Assembly (NCBI GenBank): GCA_902607525.1
Contig: CACLKK010000004.1
Coordinates: 1-44,835 of the forward strand
Reading direction: 5' to 3'
DNA: 44,835 nucleotides
DNA from: an uncultured Pelagibacteraceae bacterium
Lineage (GTDB): Bacteria; Pseudomonadota; Alphaproteobacteria; Pelagibacterales; Pelagibacteraceae
Both the position numbers and the translations under genes were made by a program. Below are positions 18,970 to 27,134 of this stretch, one piece after another (position 1 is the stretch's first letter; each line of letters begins with the position of its first letter). The notes under the pieces were generated by a model that saw only the letters and a list, made by a program, of their open reading frames with translations, did not search any database and was not told the DNA's origin.

Positions 18970-19377
18970 ATGAAAAAAATACTTGTTATGGGCTTACCAG
19001 GTTCTGGTAAAACTACTTTAGCATCAGAATTAGTTCCGTTACTAAAAGCAAAATGGATTAACAATGATAAAGTAAGAAAAGCTGCTAACGATTGGGATTT
19101 TTCTGAAACCGGAAGAACACGACAGGCAAAACGCATGTCAGATTTAGCTGATAAATATAAAAAGGAGGGAAGTTATGTCGTTTGTGATTTTATTTGTCCA
19201 ACTCCTGAATCAAGAAAATTATTTAATGCAGATATTACCATTTGGGTTGATACAATTAAAAAAGGCAGATTTGATGATACAAATGCAATGTTTGTGAAAC
19301 CTGAAAAATTTGATTTCCATGTAACTTCCCAAGATGCTAAAGTTTGGGCAGCTCAAATAGCAGAGAAAATAAAATAA
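18970..19377 (+). CDS. Short adenylylsulfate-kinase-like P-loop protein
   Basis: The 135-residue protein starts with a Walker A loop GLPGSGKTT and continues 'NNDKVRKAANDWDFSETGR' and 'VVCDFICPTPESRKLF', which parallel the APS-kinase (CysC) blocks 'DGDNVR...LGFS...R' and 'SFISPxxxxR'. It is much shorter than CysC (about 200 residues), and the C-terminal region differs. Family knowledge suggests transfer of phosphate from ATP to a nucleotide-like or sulfated substrate; the actual substrate is unknown. It overlaps the following nucleotidylyltransferase gene by one base and lies 1.6 kb upstream of the APS reductase operon. Confidence 0.72.
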   Translation: MKKILVMGLPGSGKTTLASELVPLLKAKWINNDKVRKAANDWDFSETGRTRQAKRMSDLADKYKKEGSYVVCDFICPTPESRKLFNADITIWVDTIKKGRFDDTNAMFVKPEKFDFHVTSQDAKVWAAQIAEKIK

Positions 19378-19751
19378 TGTCATACGAGTGGGATAACAAA
19401 AAACCAACAGCACAAATGCTAGGTAGATGGCAACCTTTTCACGATGGTCATTATGCACTCTTTGAAGAAATAATTAAAAAAACTGGACAAGTTTGTATTC
19501 AAGTTAGAGATGTACAAGGTGTTGATGATAACCCTTTCGATTTTGAGTCAGTTAAAAAAAATATAGAAGAGATATTAAATCCAAAATATAAGAATAGATT
19601 TAAGATTATGTTGGTTCCTAATATCACCAATATTAGCTATGGAAGAGGAGTTGGGTATAAAATTGAAGAAGTTGTTCTTCCTGAAAAAATTCAGCAAATC
19701 TCAGCAACAAAAATTAGAGCAAAAATGAGAAAAGACGGAAAACTAAAATAG
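19377..19751 (+). CDS. HxGH-type nucleotidylyltransferase (cytidylyltransferase-like)
   Basis: This is a 124-residue protein of the small HIGH nucleotidylyltransferase superfamily: 'GRWQPFHDGHYALFEE' carries the nucleotide-binding HxGH, and 'ISATKIRAKMR' is the C-terminal ISxTxxR-like motif. The family transfers AMP or CMP to phosphates or related acids, with release of pyrophosphate. The ATG at 19377 overlaps the stop of the kinase-like gene (TAATG), so the two are co-translated and probably act on one metabolite. ATP sulfurylase belongs to the same superfamily but has a different and longer sequence. Confidence 0.75.
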   Translation: MSYEWDNKKPTAQMLGRWQPFHDGHYALFEEIIKKTGQVCIQVRDVQGVDDNPFDFESVKKNIEEILNPKYKNRFKIMLVPNITNISYGRGVGYKIEEVVLPEKIQQISATKIRAKMRKDGKLK

Positions 19752-19858
19752 GTAATTACAACTTAAAGTTGATAAAAATTTTCCTATTGGACTTTAATCC
19801 TTCTTGATTAAATAGTGGAAAAGGATAATGATCTGTTAAAATAAATATGGAGGCTACT

Positions 19859-20530
19859 ATGTTTTCAAAAGAACTAAATGCAAAACTAGACAAATATCAT
19901 CTACTTAACCATCCTTTTTATAAGGCATGGAATGAAGGTAAATTGACTAGAGAAATAATAAAGGATTATGCTGAGCAGTATTACCAACATGTAAAGGCAT
20001 TTCCACGTTATATAAGCGCAACGCACTCATTATGTGAAGATTTAGATAAAAGAAAAATTTTACTAGAAAATCTTCAGGATGAAGAGAAAGATGGAGCAGA
20101 CCATCCAAAACTTTGGAAAAATTTTGCAGTTGCTATTGGAGCTGATAGTAAAAAGATTGAAGATGTGAAGAAAGAAAAATTTACTTCAGAATTGATCGAT
20201 AATTTTTTTAAAAATGGTAGATCAAGTTATGCTGAAGGCTTAGCATCTCTTTACACTTACGAAAGACAAATTCCAGAAATTGCTGAAACAAAAATTAGAG
20301 GCTTAAAAAATCATTATGGAGTTACTTCAAAAGAGGGACTTGAATTTTTTGAAGTTCATAAAGCTGCTGATGTTTATCATAGAGAGGCCTGTGAAAAATT
20401 GCTTGATGGTTTGTCACCTGATGAACAAAAAAAAGCAGAAGATTCAGCTCTATCTACAGCTAAGTATCTGTGGAACTTTTTGTCAGGTATTGCTGAAAAG
20501 CATAATTTACCGCGACAGGTTGCTGCTTAA
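19859..20530 (+). CDS. CADD-type protein, putative p-aminobenzoate synthase
   Basis: This 223-residue all-helical TENA/PqqC-fold protein closely fits the CADD family, shown in Chlamydia to make p-aminobenzoate for folate from one of its own tyrosines. Expected residues are at matching spacing: Y21 and Y37, E75 and H82, E135, K145, then H167, D171 and H174 (dimetal ligands, plus the lysine ten residues after the middle glutamate). Start choice: GGAGG at 19849-19853 sits five bases before the ATG at 19859, so this is preferred over the ATG at 19847. A strong terminator follows, separating it from the apr genes. Confidence 0.82.
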   Translation: MFSKELNAKLDKYHLLNHPFYKAWNEGKLTREIIKDYAEQYYQHVKAFPRYISATHSLCEDLDKRKILLENLQDEEKDGADHPKLWKNFAVAIGADSKKIEDVKKEKFTSELIDNFFKNGRSSYAEGLASLYTYERQIPEIAETKIRGLKNHYGVTSKEGLEFFEVHKAADVYHREACEKLLDGLSPDEQKKAEDSALSTAKYLWNFLSGIAEKHNLPRQVAA

Positions 20531-20553
20531 TCAAACAGGAATTTTAATTTATA

Positions 20554-20594
20554 AATTATAGATGGTTCTTTTTAGAACCGTCTATAATTGTTTT
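20554..20594 (+). terminator. Intrinsic terminator between the CADD gene and aprM
   Basis: A 16-bp stem (arms 20554-20569 and 20574-20589, one T-G pair) closes a TTTT loop and is followed by GTTTTTAA. It lies 24 bases past the CADD gene stop and 19 bases before the aprM start, so the apr operon should have a promoter inside or overlapping this small space, or be fed by read-through. Confidence 0.8.
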
Positions 20595-20612
20595 TAAATA
20601 GGAGAAAAGCTT

Positions 20613-21413
20613 TTGATTGCTACAAATCCATTTTCAACACTTTCTGAAACCATACCAGCTATTGCAATGCAAAGTTTTGTTATTGTTATGGGAGTGTTAG
20701 TAGTCATAGGAACTTTAGTAGATATAATTCATAAAAAAAATGTAAAATATTTTTTTGAAAACGCTAAGAAAGCTAAAAAATCAGCAAAAAAAATACTTAC
20801 TACAAGTGAAAGAACTTCAGTAATTATTAAAACAATAGCTAGTGATATAGCAACTACATCAGAACTCGGAGCAGGCAAAAGGAGAGTAGCTCATCTTCTT
20901 GGTATGTATGGAACTATTTTATTTTGGATTGGTTCTGTTGTAATGATTTTTTGTTATGCTTCACTAAATTCAAATACTCCATCAATATGGCCAATCATGT
21001 GGCATGTTGGTGCTATAATGACTGTTTTAGGAGGATCTTGGTTTTGGTTTTTCCTAAGAGTAGATGTTTATTCGGAAGCTCAACCTTGGTATAGAATTAT
21101 ACAAGCAGACCTATTCGTATTAGCACTTCTTGCTTCTTCTTTATTTGGTTTAATTTGGTCATTTTTACAATCATTAAATTTAAATGATAGATGGGACGAT
21201 AAGGTATTTTTAATTTTATTTATTATATCTAATCTTGTTTTATTTGGTGGCGTATATTGGTCCAAGTTTGCGCATATGTTTTATAAACCAGGGGCAGCAC
21301 TTCAAAAAAACTTAGCAGAAGCAGATGGTTCAAGAGATAACATGCCACCACCAGCCGATGCGCCAGAAAAATTTGGCTTGGGTATTAAGCGTGAGGCACC
21401 AAAGCACTATTAA
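20613..21413 (+). CDS. aprM: AprM-like membrane subunit of APS reductase
   Basis: This is a 266-residue membrane protein with about five helices (roughly 14-38, 92-115, 124-147, 158-182, 196-218). Histidines in 'VAHLLG', 'MWHVG' and 'KFAHMF' could be heme ligands. Position directly ahead of aprB-aprA and topology match AprM, the proposed quinone-interacting anchor of AprBA in sulfur oxidisers. The start is TTG at 20613, chosen because AGGAG lies eight bases upstream and no ATG precedes the first helix. It would pass electrons from sulfite oxidation to the membrane quinone pool. Confidence 0.82.
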   Translation: MIATNPFSTLSETIPAIAMQSFVIVMGVLVVIGTLVDIIHKKNVKYFFENAKKAKKSAKKILTTSERTSVIIKTIASDIATTSELGAGKRRVAHLLGMYGTILFWIGSVVMIFCYASLNSNTPSIWPIMWHVGAIMTVLGGSWFWFFLRVDVYSEAQPWYRIIQADLFVLALLASSLFGLIWSFLQSLNLNDRWDDKVFLILFIISNLVLFGGVYWSKFAHMFYKPGAALQKNLAEADGSRDNMPPPADAPEKFGLGIKREAPKHY

Positions 21414-21452
21414 TATGTATATAAATTATATAAATAGAAAGCAGAAATAATT

Positions 21453-21923
21453 ATGTCGACTTTTGTATATATGACTCGTTGCGATGGATGTGGACACTGC
21501 GTTGATATTTGTCCGTCTGATATTATGCATATTGATGAAACTATAAGAAGAGCCAAAAATATAGAACCTAATTTTTGCTGGGAATGCTATTCATGTGTAA
21601 AAGCATGTCCAAATCATGCAATTGATGTTCGTGGGTATGCAGATTTTGCTCCGATGGGTCACAGTGTAAGAGTTAGAAGAGAAGAAGAAAAAGGAACTAT
21701 CTCTTGGAAAATAAAATTTAGAAACGGAACAGAAAAAGATTTTGTTTCTCCAATAACAACAAAACCATGGGGGAAATTTATTCCAAAACTTGCTGAAGGC
21801 GACAAACCAAACCAAGGAGAAATTAAATCCCAAATTCTTTATTCTGAACCTCAAGGTTTGAATACTAAAAAAGATTTACCAACAATTGATAAAAATTCAT
21901 TTAAAAAAGGAGTTTATTATTAA
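21453..21923 (+). CDS. aprB: Adenylylsulfate reductase beta subunit
   Basis: AprB is the iron-sulfur subunit that carries electrons to or from the flavin of AprA. Two [4Fe-4S] ferredoxin motifs are intact: C10, C13, C16, C20 and C42, C45, C48, C52 ('CDGCGHCVDICP', 'CWECYSCVKACP'). 'HAIDVRGYADFAPMGHSV' follows, typical of AprB. At 156 residues it has the usual length. It overlaps aprA by one base (TAATG), guaranteeing paired synthesis. It lacks a signal peptide, so it is cytoplasmic. Confidence 0.96.
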   Translation: MSTFVYMTRCDGCGHCVDICPSDIMHIDETIRRAKNIEPNFCWECYSCVKACPNHAIDVRGYADFAPMGHSVRVRREEEKGTISWKIKFRNGTEKDFVSPITTKPWGKFIPKLAEGDKPNQGEIKSQILYSEPQGLNTKKDLPTIDKNSFKKGVYY

Positions 21924-23782
21924 TGCCAAAACGTAAAACTCACCATGAAGAATGCGATATACTTGTAGTAGGTGGTGGAATGGCAGGAACCGGTGCTACA
22001 TTTGAAGCGAGACACTGGGGGAGAGATCTAAAAATTATTTGTGTTGAAAAAGCAAACATTGATCGAAGCGGAGCAGTTGCTCAAGGTCTTTATGCAATTA
22101 ACTGCTATATGGGCATGCAGTGGAATGAAAATCAACCCGAAGATCATGTACGTTACGCTCGTAACGACTTAATGGGATTAGTAAGAGAGGATCTTGGTTA
22201 TGATATGGCTCGCCATGTGGATTCAACAGTTCACATGTTTGACGAATGGGGTTTGCCTATGATGAAGAATCCAAAAACTGGACGATATCAAAGAGAAGGT
22301 AAATGGCAAATAATGATTCATGGTGAAAGTTATAAACCTATAGTGGCTGAAGCTGCTAAAAAATCTGCTGATAAAATTTATAATCGAATAATGATTACTC
22401 ATTTGTTGATGGATGAAAATGATGAAAATAGAGTTGGTGGAGCAGTAGGATTCAATATGCGTACAGGAGATTATTATGTGTTTCGTGCTAAAACAGTAAT
22501 TGTTGCAGCAGGTGGAGCATCTCACATTTTTAAACCAAGAGCAGTCGGAGAAGGAATGGGAAGAACTTGGTATGCACCTTGGAGTAATGGATCTGCATAT
22601 GCTTTACCAATTGAAGCTGGTGCAAAAATGACTCAAATGGAAAACCGAATTGTTTTATGCAGATTTAAAGACGGATATGGTCCTGTTGGAGCTTATTTTT
22701 TACATTTAAAAACTTACACACAAAATGCCAATGGAGAAAATTATGAAAAAAAATGGTATGAACAAACAAAAAAATTAGTAGGTGAATATATTGATCATCA
22801 TCCAACACCAACATGTTTGAGAAATCATGCTTTTGTACAAGAAGTAATGGCAGGTGGTGGACCAATTCAAATGGTAACCAAAGAAGCTTTTCAAGATCCG
22901 CACCTAGAAACGGTTGGTTGGGAAAACTTTCTTGGAATGACAGTTGGGCAAGCAGTTGTTTGGGCTTCTCAAAATATTGATCCCAAATACACAAATCCGG
23001 AATTAACAACTTCAGAACCATATGTAATGGGTTCTCACGCAACATGTTCGGGAGCTTGGGTAAGTGGCCCAGAAGATATATCTCCACCAGAATATTTTTG
23101 GGGGTATAATAGAATGACCACAATCCAAGGGCTTTTTGGTGCAGGTGACACAGTTGGAGGAAGTGCACATAAATTTTCTTCAGGCTCTTTCACAGAAGGT
23201 CGTTTGGCTGCCAAAGCTGCAGTTAAATATATAGAAGATCAAAAAGCAAAAAATATAAAAGTTAGTGATAAACAATGCGAAGATTTTAAAAAAATTATAT
23301 ACAAACCATTAGAAAATTATACTGTTGGCAGAAATGAAATTACTGGAGGTACAGTTTCGCCAAGTTATTTTTCTCCAATTCAAGGTCTTCAGCGCCTTCA
23401 AAAGATTATGGATGAATATGTTGGAGGAATTTCAGTAAATTATATGACAAACGGAAATTTACTTAAAAGAGGCCTAGAATTATTGCAATGGTTGCACGAA
23501 GATTTAGAACATATCGGAGCTGAAGATTATCATCAGCTTATGCGTGCTTGGGAACTAAAACATCGTGCGATAACTTCACAGTGCGTAACAGAACATACAT
23601 TATTTAGAGAAGAAACACGCTGGCCAGGATATTATTATCGAGGTGATCACATGAACTTGGATGATAAAAATTGGCATTGCTTAACTGTATCTAGACGAGA
23701 TCCTAAAACTGGTAAGTTCACAATGGAAAAAATGCCTGTTTATCATATAATTGGCGATGAAGAGAAAAAAAAGGCTTCATAA
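21923..23782 (+). CDS. aprA: Adenylylsulfate reductase alpha subunit
   Basis: AprA is the FAD subunit that, in this direction, would convert sulfite plus AMP to adenosine 5'-phosphosulfate. The N-terminal dinucleotide fold reads 'ILVVGGGMAGTGATFEAR' and the FAD-contact block 'GLFGAGDTVGGSAHKFSSGS' is present. The full 619-residue length matches AprA. SAR11-type genomes are known to carry aprBA, where it is thought to serve sulfite removal or energy gain instead of sulfate respiration. The neighbourhood of sulfite-releasing enzymes (xsc, suyAB) fits that reading. Confidence 0.97.
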   Translation: MPKRKTHHEECDILVVGGGMAGTGATFEARHWGRDLKIICVEKANIDRSGAVAQGLYAINCYMGMQWNENQPEDHVRYARNDLMGLVREDLGYDMARHVDSTVHMFDEWGLPMMKNPKTGRYQREGKWQIMIHGESYKPIVAEAAKKSADKIYNRIMITHLLMDENDENRVGGAVGFNMRTGDYYVFRAKTVIVAAGGASHIFKPRAVGEGMGRTWYAPWSNGSAYALPIEAGAKMTQMENRIVLCRFKDGYGPVGAYFLHLKTYTQNANGENYEKKWYEQTKKLVGEYIDHHPTPTCLRNHAFVQEVMAGGGPIQMVTKEAFQDPHLETVGWENFLGMTVGQAVVWASQNIDPKYTNPELTTSEPYVMGSHATCSGAWVSGPEDISPPEYFWGYNRMTTIQGLFGAGDTVGGSAHKFSSGSFTEGRLAAKAAVKYIEDQKAKNIKVSDKQCEDFKKIIYKPLENYTVGRNEITGGTVSPSYFSPIQGLQRLQKIMDEYVGGISVNYMTNGNLLKRGLELLQWLHEDLEHIGAEDYHQLMRAWELKHRAITSQCVTEHTLFREETRWPGYYYRGDHMNLDDKNWHCLTVSRRDPKTGKFTMEKMPVYHIIGDEEKKKAS

Positions 23783-23800
23783 TCTAAAAAAAATTAATTA

Positions 23801-24151
23801 ATGGATCTTCTAGATAAAAAGGATCAAGAAATATTCAAAATTGCCGAACCTATATGGGACAACCTGGTAAAATCTTCAAACATGAAAGATTACGGTGGTT
23901 TTACCAGAGATTTTTCATCACAAATGTTATACGGGGCTAACGAAGTAGAACTTGGTAAGCAGTGGGCGAGTAATAAATTATTAACCAATTTATCACAGAA
24001 AAAAGAATTTTTAGGATGCATAAGGAGAGATAATTTTATAACTGTTCTTATAAAACAAAAAAGCGATGTCGTTTCAGGAGAGTTTTTAGGTAGACTTGTA
24101 TTAGGAGTTGAGGGGGATCAGATCAAGGTGTTTGGTGCGACAATCTTTTAG
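23801..24151 (+). CDS. Unrecognised 116-residue protein in the apr operon
   Basis: This soluble protein of 116 residues has no signal peptide or transmembrane helix. It begins 18 bases after aprA, so it should be co-transcribed. Its N-terminal half is helical ('EIFKIAEPIWDNLVKSSN'), and the C-terminal half looks like a beta sheet ('EFLGCIRRDNFITVLIKQK', 'EFLGRLVLGVEGDQIKVFGATIF'). The sheet part may be a small ligand-binding or SnoaL/NTF2-like fold, but I cannot assign it. The context suggests a role in sulfite or APS handling or apr maturation. Confidence 0.6.
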   Translation: MDLLDKKDQEIFKIAEPIWDNLVKSSNMKDYGGFTRDFSSQMLYGANEVELGKQWASNKLLTNLSQKKEFLGCIRRDNFITVLIKQKSDVVSGEFLGRLVLGVEGDQIKVFGATIF

Positions 24152-24197
24152 CATTACATTTTATAGAAAAAATTTGGAAGTTGTGCTACTTAAATCC

Positions 24198-24317
24198 ATG
24201 ATTTTAAAAAAGCTACCAAGACAATATAACGGTAAGACTTGGAAAATTGCGCTTTATACCGCACTTCTAATCTGTTGGTTAGTTATTATTGTTGGAAGCT
24301 TTTCACTATTTAACTAA
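24198..24317 (+). CDS. Small single-pass membrane protein after the apr genes
   Basis: From ATG 24198 the frame encodes 39 residues: a basic start (MILKKLPRQYNGKTWK) and one transmembrane helix (about 17-35) ending SFSLFN. A GTG at 24183 would add five residues. The same frame stays open upstream to overlap the preceding gene, but those residues look non-coding. Basic-inside topology and location between the apr operon and a cytochrome gene make it a plausible small redox-complex subunit. No family is recognised. Confidence 0.45.
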   Translation: MILKKLPRQYNGKTWKIALYTALLICWLVIIVGSFSLFN

Positions 24318-24376
24318 AATTTAGAAATTTAACAAACCTTCCCTTTTCTATCTTCATCTTATAAGTTTAATTATAG

Positions 24377-24694
24377 ATGATCAGAATAGTGAAAATAATT
24401 ATATATATTTTATTTTTATTAAATTTTTTTAGTTCAGTTTATGCAGACTCCAAAATGGAATTAGGTTTAGAAGTTTATAAAAACAAAGCTATGTGTGGAA
24501 CTTGCCATGTTTTGCAAGCTGCTAAATCATCAGGTGAGATTGGTCCTAACTTAGATCAATTAAAACCATCATTAAATCAAATTATATACGTTGTAACTAA
24601 TGGTATTGGAGTCATGCAATCATGGGAAGGAATTTTAACCAAAGAAGAAATTGAGGCAGTAGCTTACTATGTCTTTAAAAGTACAAATGAATAA
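24377..24694 (+). CDS. Small periplasmic c-type cytochrome
   Basis: This 105-residue protein has a signal peptide (about 1-23, ending 'VYADS') and a single class I cytochrome c domain. The heme-binding CGTCH lies near residue 40. The likely axial methionine is in 'GVMQSWEG', and 'EEIEAVAYYVF' is the usual C-terminal helix. Similar small monoheme cytochromes serve as electron acceptors of sulfite dehydrogenases or Sox proteins; here the apr neighbourhood suggests a sulfur-oxidation link, not proven. The following methyltransferase gene overlaps its end. Confidence 0.85.
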   Translation: MIRIVKIIIYILFLLNFFSSVYADSKMELGLEVYKNKAMCGTCHVLQAAKSSGEIGPNLDQLKPSLNQIIYVVTNGIGVMQSWEGILTKEEIEAVAYYVFKSTNE

Positions 24695-25604
24695 AAACTA
24701 TTTTTCCAAAATAAGAATTCTCGATGGCGGAATGGGTCAAATGTTACTTGCTAAAGGGCTAAAACCCAAAGGCTCTCTATGGTCGGCAACTGCTTTAGTT
24801 GATAAAAAATATCATGAACTAGTGGTAGAAGCACATTTAGATTTTATTAAATCTGGAGCTGAAGTAATAACAACAAATAACTTTGCTGCAAGGAGAATAA
24901 GAATGATCCAAAATAATGTTGAAGATCATTTTAATTATGCAAACGAAAAAGCAGGTGAACTTGCTGTAAAAGCTAAAGAAATTTCAAAAAAAAATATTTT
25001 GATAGCTGGTAGTTTGCCGGCCCAAAATGATACCTATGTATTAGATAAAAGGGATAAAAAAATAATCGAGAAAGGTTTTCATGAACAAGCTGTATTATTA
25101 AAACCTTTTGTAGATTTTTTTTACTTAGATGTTTTGTGCGGCAGCAAAGAATGCGAAATAGCACTTAATGTTACAGAAAAATTAAACCTACCTGTTTTAG
25201 TTGGATTGCATATTAAAAAGAACGGTAAATTACCATCAAATGAAAGTTTAAGCGAAGTAGTTGAAAATTGTAAGAACAAAAACTGGTTAGGTGTAATATT
25301 AGCCTGCGTATCTCCTGAAATAATAGAAAATTCAGCTGATGAAATGAAAAAACTAAATTTACCTTTTGGTTATAAAGCAAATCTTTGGAAAGCAGAAGAG
25401 CCAGTGCCCGTACATAATTTTGCATCTCCGGATGATAAAATTGGAGCAAATCCTGTTGAAACTATGGGAACAAGAGACGAATATACTGCTGAAAAGTTTT
25501 TAGAATTTGGTAAAAAAATGAAAAATAAAGGTGTCACAATATTTGGTGGTTGCTGCGAAACAAAACCTGCGCATATAAATAAAATTGCTGTTCTTAAAAA
25601 TTAA
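24687..25604 (+). CDS. Homocysteine S-methyltransferase family protein
   Basis: This zinc-dependent methyltransferase transfers a methyl group from a sulfonium or ammonium donor (such as S-methylmethionine or betaine) to homocysteine, making methionine. The N-terminal 'LDGGMGQML' and the zinc ligands are present: a cysteine in 'ACVSPE' (about two thirds in) and the paired cysteines of 'GGCCETKPAHI' at the end. With the ATG at 24687 it has 305 residues and overlaps the cytochrome gene by 8 bases; the ATG at 24669 would add six. The methyl donor cannot be read from sequence. The gene ends seven bases from convergent suyB. Confidence 0.85.
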   Translation: MNKNYFSKIRILDGGMGQMLLAKGLKPKGSLWSATALVDKKYHELVVEAHLDFIKSGAEVITTNNFAARRIRMIQNNVEDHFNYANEKAGELAVKAKEISKKNILIAGSLPAQNDTYVLDKRDKKIIEKGFHEQAVLLKPFVDFFYLDVLCGSKECEIALNVTEKLNLPVLVGLHIKKNGKLPSNESLSEVVENCKNKNWLGVILACVSPEIIENSADEMKKLNLPFGYKANLWKAEEPVPVHNFASPDDKIGANPVETMGTRDEYTAEKFLEFGKKMKNKGVTIFGGCCETKPAHINKIAVLKN

Positions 25605-25611
25605 ATATTTG

Positions 25612-26781
25612 TTAAGCACTTCTATAAAGTTTTGTTATAACAAATTCTTTATGTCCTAAAGCTTCCGCACAAGTAATTCTTCCATTGGCAGTTTTTACAG
25701 TAATATCTATTAAAGCATCGCCTGCTTGATTTAAATTCATTTCTCTTTTTAATATTTTAGAAACATCTAAATCAATATGTTCACTCATTGTTAAAGCAGT
25801 TTTTGGATTAGCAGTTAATTTAACAACTGGTTCGATGGGATTACCAACAACATTTCCTTGCCCTGTAGGAAATAAGTGTACTGTAAAACCGGCAGCTGCT
25901 TGAAGCGTTACGCATTCTGCAGCAGCAGAAGAAGTATCCATAAAGTATAAGCCCTTACCATTTTTAGGTTCTTCAGCTGGCTCTAGAACATCAACGTATT
26001 TAACTTTTTTTCCAATTTTTTGTAAATTACCAAAAGCTTTTTCTTCTATTGTTGTTAATCCACCTTTTATATTACCAGCTGTTGGTTGGCTTTCTGACAA
26101 ATCATTTGTTTTATTTTCTAAAATAAAATTATTATAATTATTCCAAGTATCTAAAAATTTCTTCTTTGCTTTTTCATCTTTACCTCTAGCTGTACATACC
26201 ATTTCTGCTCCTGTGATTTCTGACGTTTCACCAAAGCAAAGGTGAACTCCATAGGGTTCAAGTTTATCCATTAAATTTCCAACCGCTGGGTTTGAAGCCA
26301 ACCCTGACGTTGTATCTGATTCACCACACTTTACTGAAATCCATAAATCACTTAAAGGACATTCAACTCTTTGTTTTTCACTTGCCCACTGTACAAATTC
26401 TTGAGCTTTTTTTGAGGCTTTCATTGTTGTGGCAATATCGCCAAGACCTTCTATACTAAATCCTTCAACAGGCTTTCCAGTTTTTGCAATTTCTTCTACA
26501 ACTTTTTTTGTCCACTTCGGTTCGATTCCTACAACAATTACAGCAGCGACATTTGGATTTTTTCCTGTACCTATTATCGTTCTAAAAAATAATTCTAAAT
26601 CTTTTCCAAATTGTAATCTTCCATAAGAATGTGGAATAGCAACTGTTCCTTTAATATTATTCCCAATAGCTTCCGCGCATGCGTTAGAAATATCATCCAC
26701 AGGTAAAATTATTACATGATTTCTAATTCCTACTCTTCCATTCTCTCGCTTGTAACCCATAAATGTTTTTGTAATAGACAT
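25612..26781 (-). CDS. suyB: (2R)-sulfolactate sulfo-lyase beta subunit (UxaA/GarD family)
   Basis: SuyB with SuyA splits (R)-sulfolactate into pyruvate and sulfite. The 389-residue protein begins '[24 protein letters not shown]' (family signature split over two blocks), and contains '[11 protein letters not shown]', '[11 protein letters not shown]' and '[15 protein letters not shown]', all typical of the altronate/galactarate dehydratase superfamily large subunit. Within that superfamily the partner's short SAF domain and the sulfonate genes nearby favour SuyB over altronate dehydratase. It lies six bases after suyA. An altronate-type substrate is the main alternative. Confidence 0.83.
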   Translation of the reverse strand: MSITKTFMGYKRENGRVGIRNHVIILPVDDISNACAEAIGNNIKGTVAIPHSYGRLQFGKDLELFFRTIIGTGKNPNVAAVIVVGIEPKWTKKVVEEIAKTGKPVEGFSIEGLGDIATTMKASKKAQEFVQWASEKQRVECPLSDLWISVKCGESDTTSGLASNPAVGNLMDKLEPYGVHLCFGETSEITGAEMVCTARGKDEKAKKKFLDTWNNYNNFILENKTNDLSESQPTAGNIKGGLTTIEEKAFGNLQKIGKKVKYVDVLEPAEEPKNGKGLYFMDTSSAAAECVTLQAAAGFTVHLFPTGQGNVVGNPIEPVVKLTANPKTALTMSEHIDLDVSKILKREMNLNQAGDALIDITVKTANGRITCAEALGHKEFVITKLYRSA

Positions 26782-26787
26782 AATTAA

Positions 26788-27081
26788 TTACCACTTTTTA
26801 GTTTTGACGTTATGAACATGTACATGATCGCCTTTTTTAATTGGAGCTACTACTTTTCCAATATCATGACCATATTTTAATATAGTATCTCCAGATTTGA
26901 AATCTTTAAGCGCAATTTTATGGCCTAATGGAATTTCGCTATTTGATTTTATTTTAATTGTCTTATCATTTTCCATTATCCAACCAATACATTCTTGATT
27001 TTTTGAAGTTTTATCAATAACAACTACAGCTACATTGTCTTTTTCATCATGAATAATCAAATCTGTTTGAGGCATTTTCAT
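26788..27081 (-). CDS. suyA: (2R)-sulfolactate sulfo-lyase alpha subunit (SAF domain)
   Basis: This is a 97-residue protein consisting of one SAF domain, the small subunit of UxaA/SuyAB-type lyases. The family core 'IPLGHKIALKDFKSGDTILKYG' followed by 'IGKVVAPIKKGDHVHVHN' is clear. The ATG at 27081 is divergent from xsc with 53 bases between the two starts, a shared regulatory space for two sulfite-releasing systems. It is co-transcribed with suyB. Confidence in the sulfolactate assignment depends on context, as for suyB. Confidence 0.83.
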   Translation of the reverse strand: MKMPQTDLIIHDEKDNVAVVVIDKTSKNQECIGWIMENDKTIKIKSNSEIPLGHKIALKDFKSGDTILKYGHDIGKVVAPIKKGDHVHVHNVKTKKW

Positions 27082-27134
27082 ACTGGATATAGCCTTAAAA
27101 TTGATATATTTAAAGTATTTTTTAAGGATTTATC

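Noticed and set aside
19759-19771. Palindrome CAACTT-A-AAGTTG upstream of the CADD gene
   Set aside because: It is short, A+T-rich and without a T run; a regulator site cannot be supported from one copy.
22665-23168. Long open frame on the minus strand inside aprA (167 codons)
   Set aside because: It lies fully within the well-conserved aprA gene in an antisense frame, and its translation is rich in H, L and F with no motif, as expected of a shadow.
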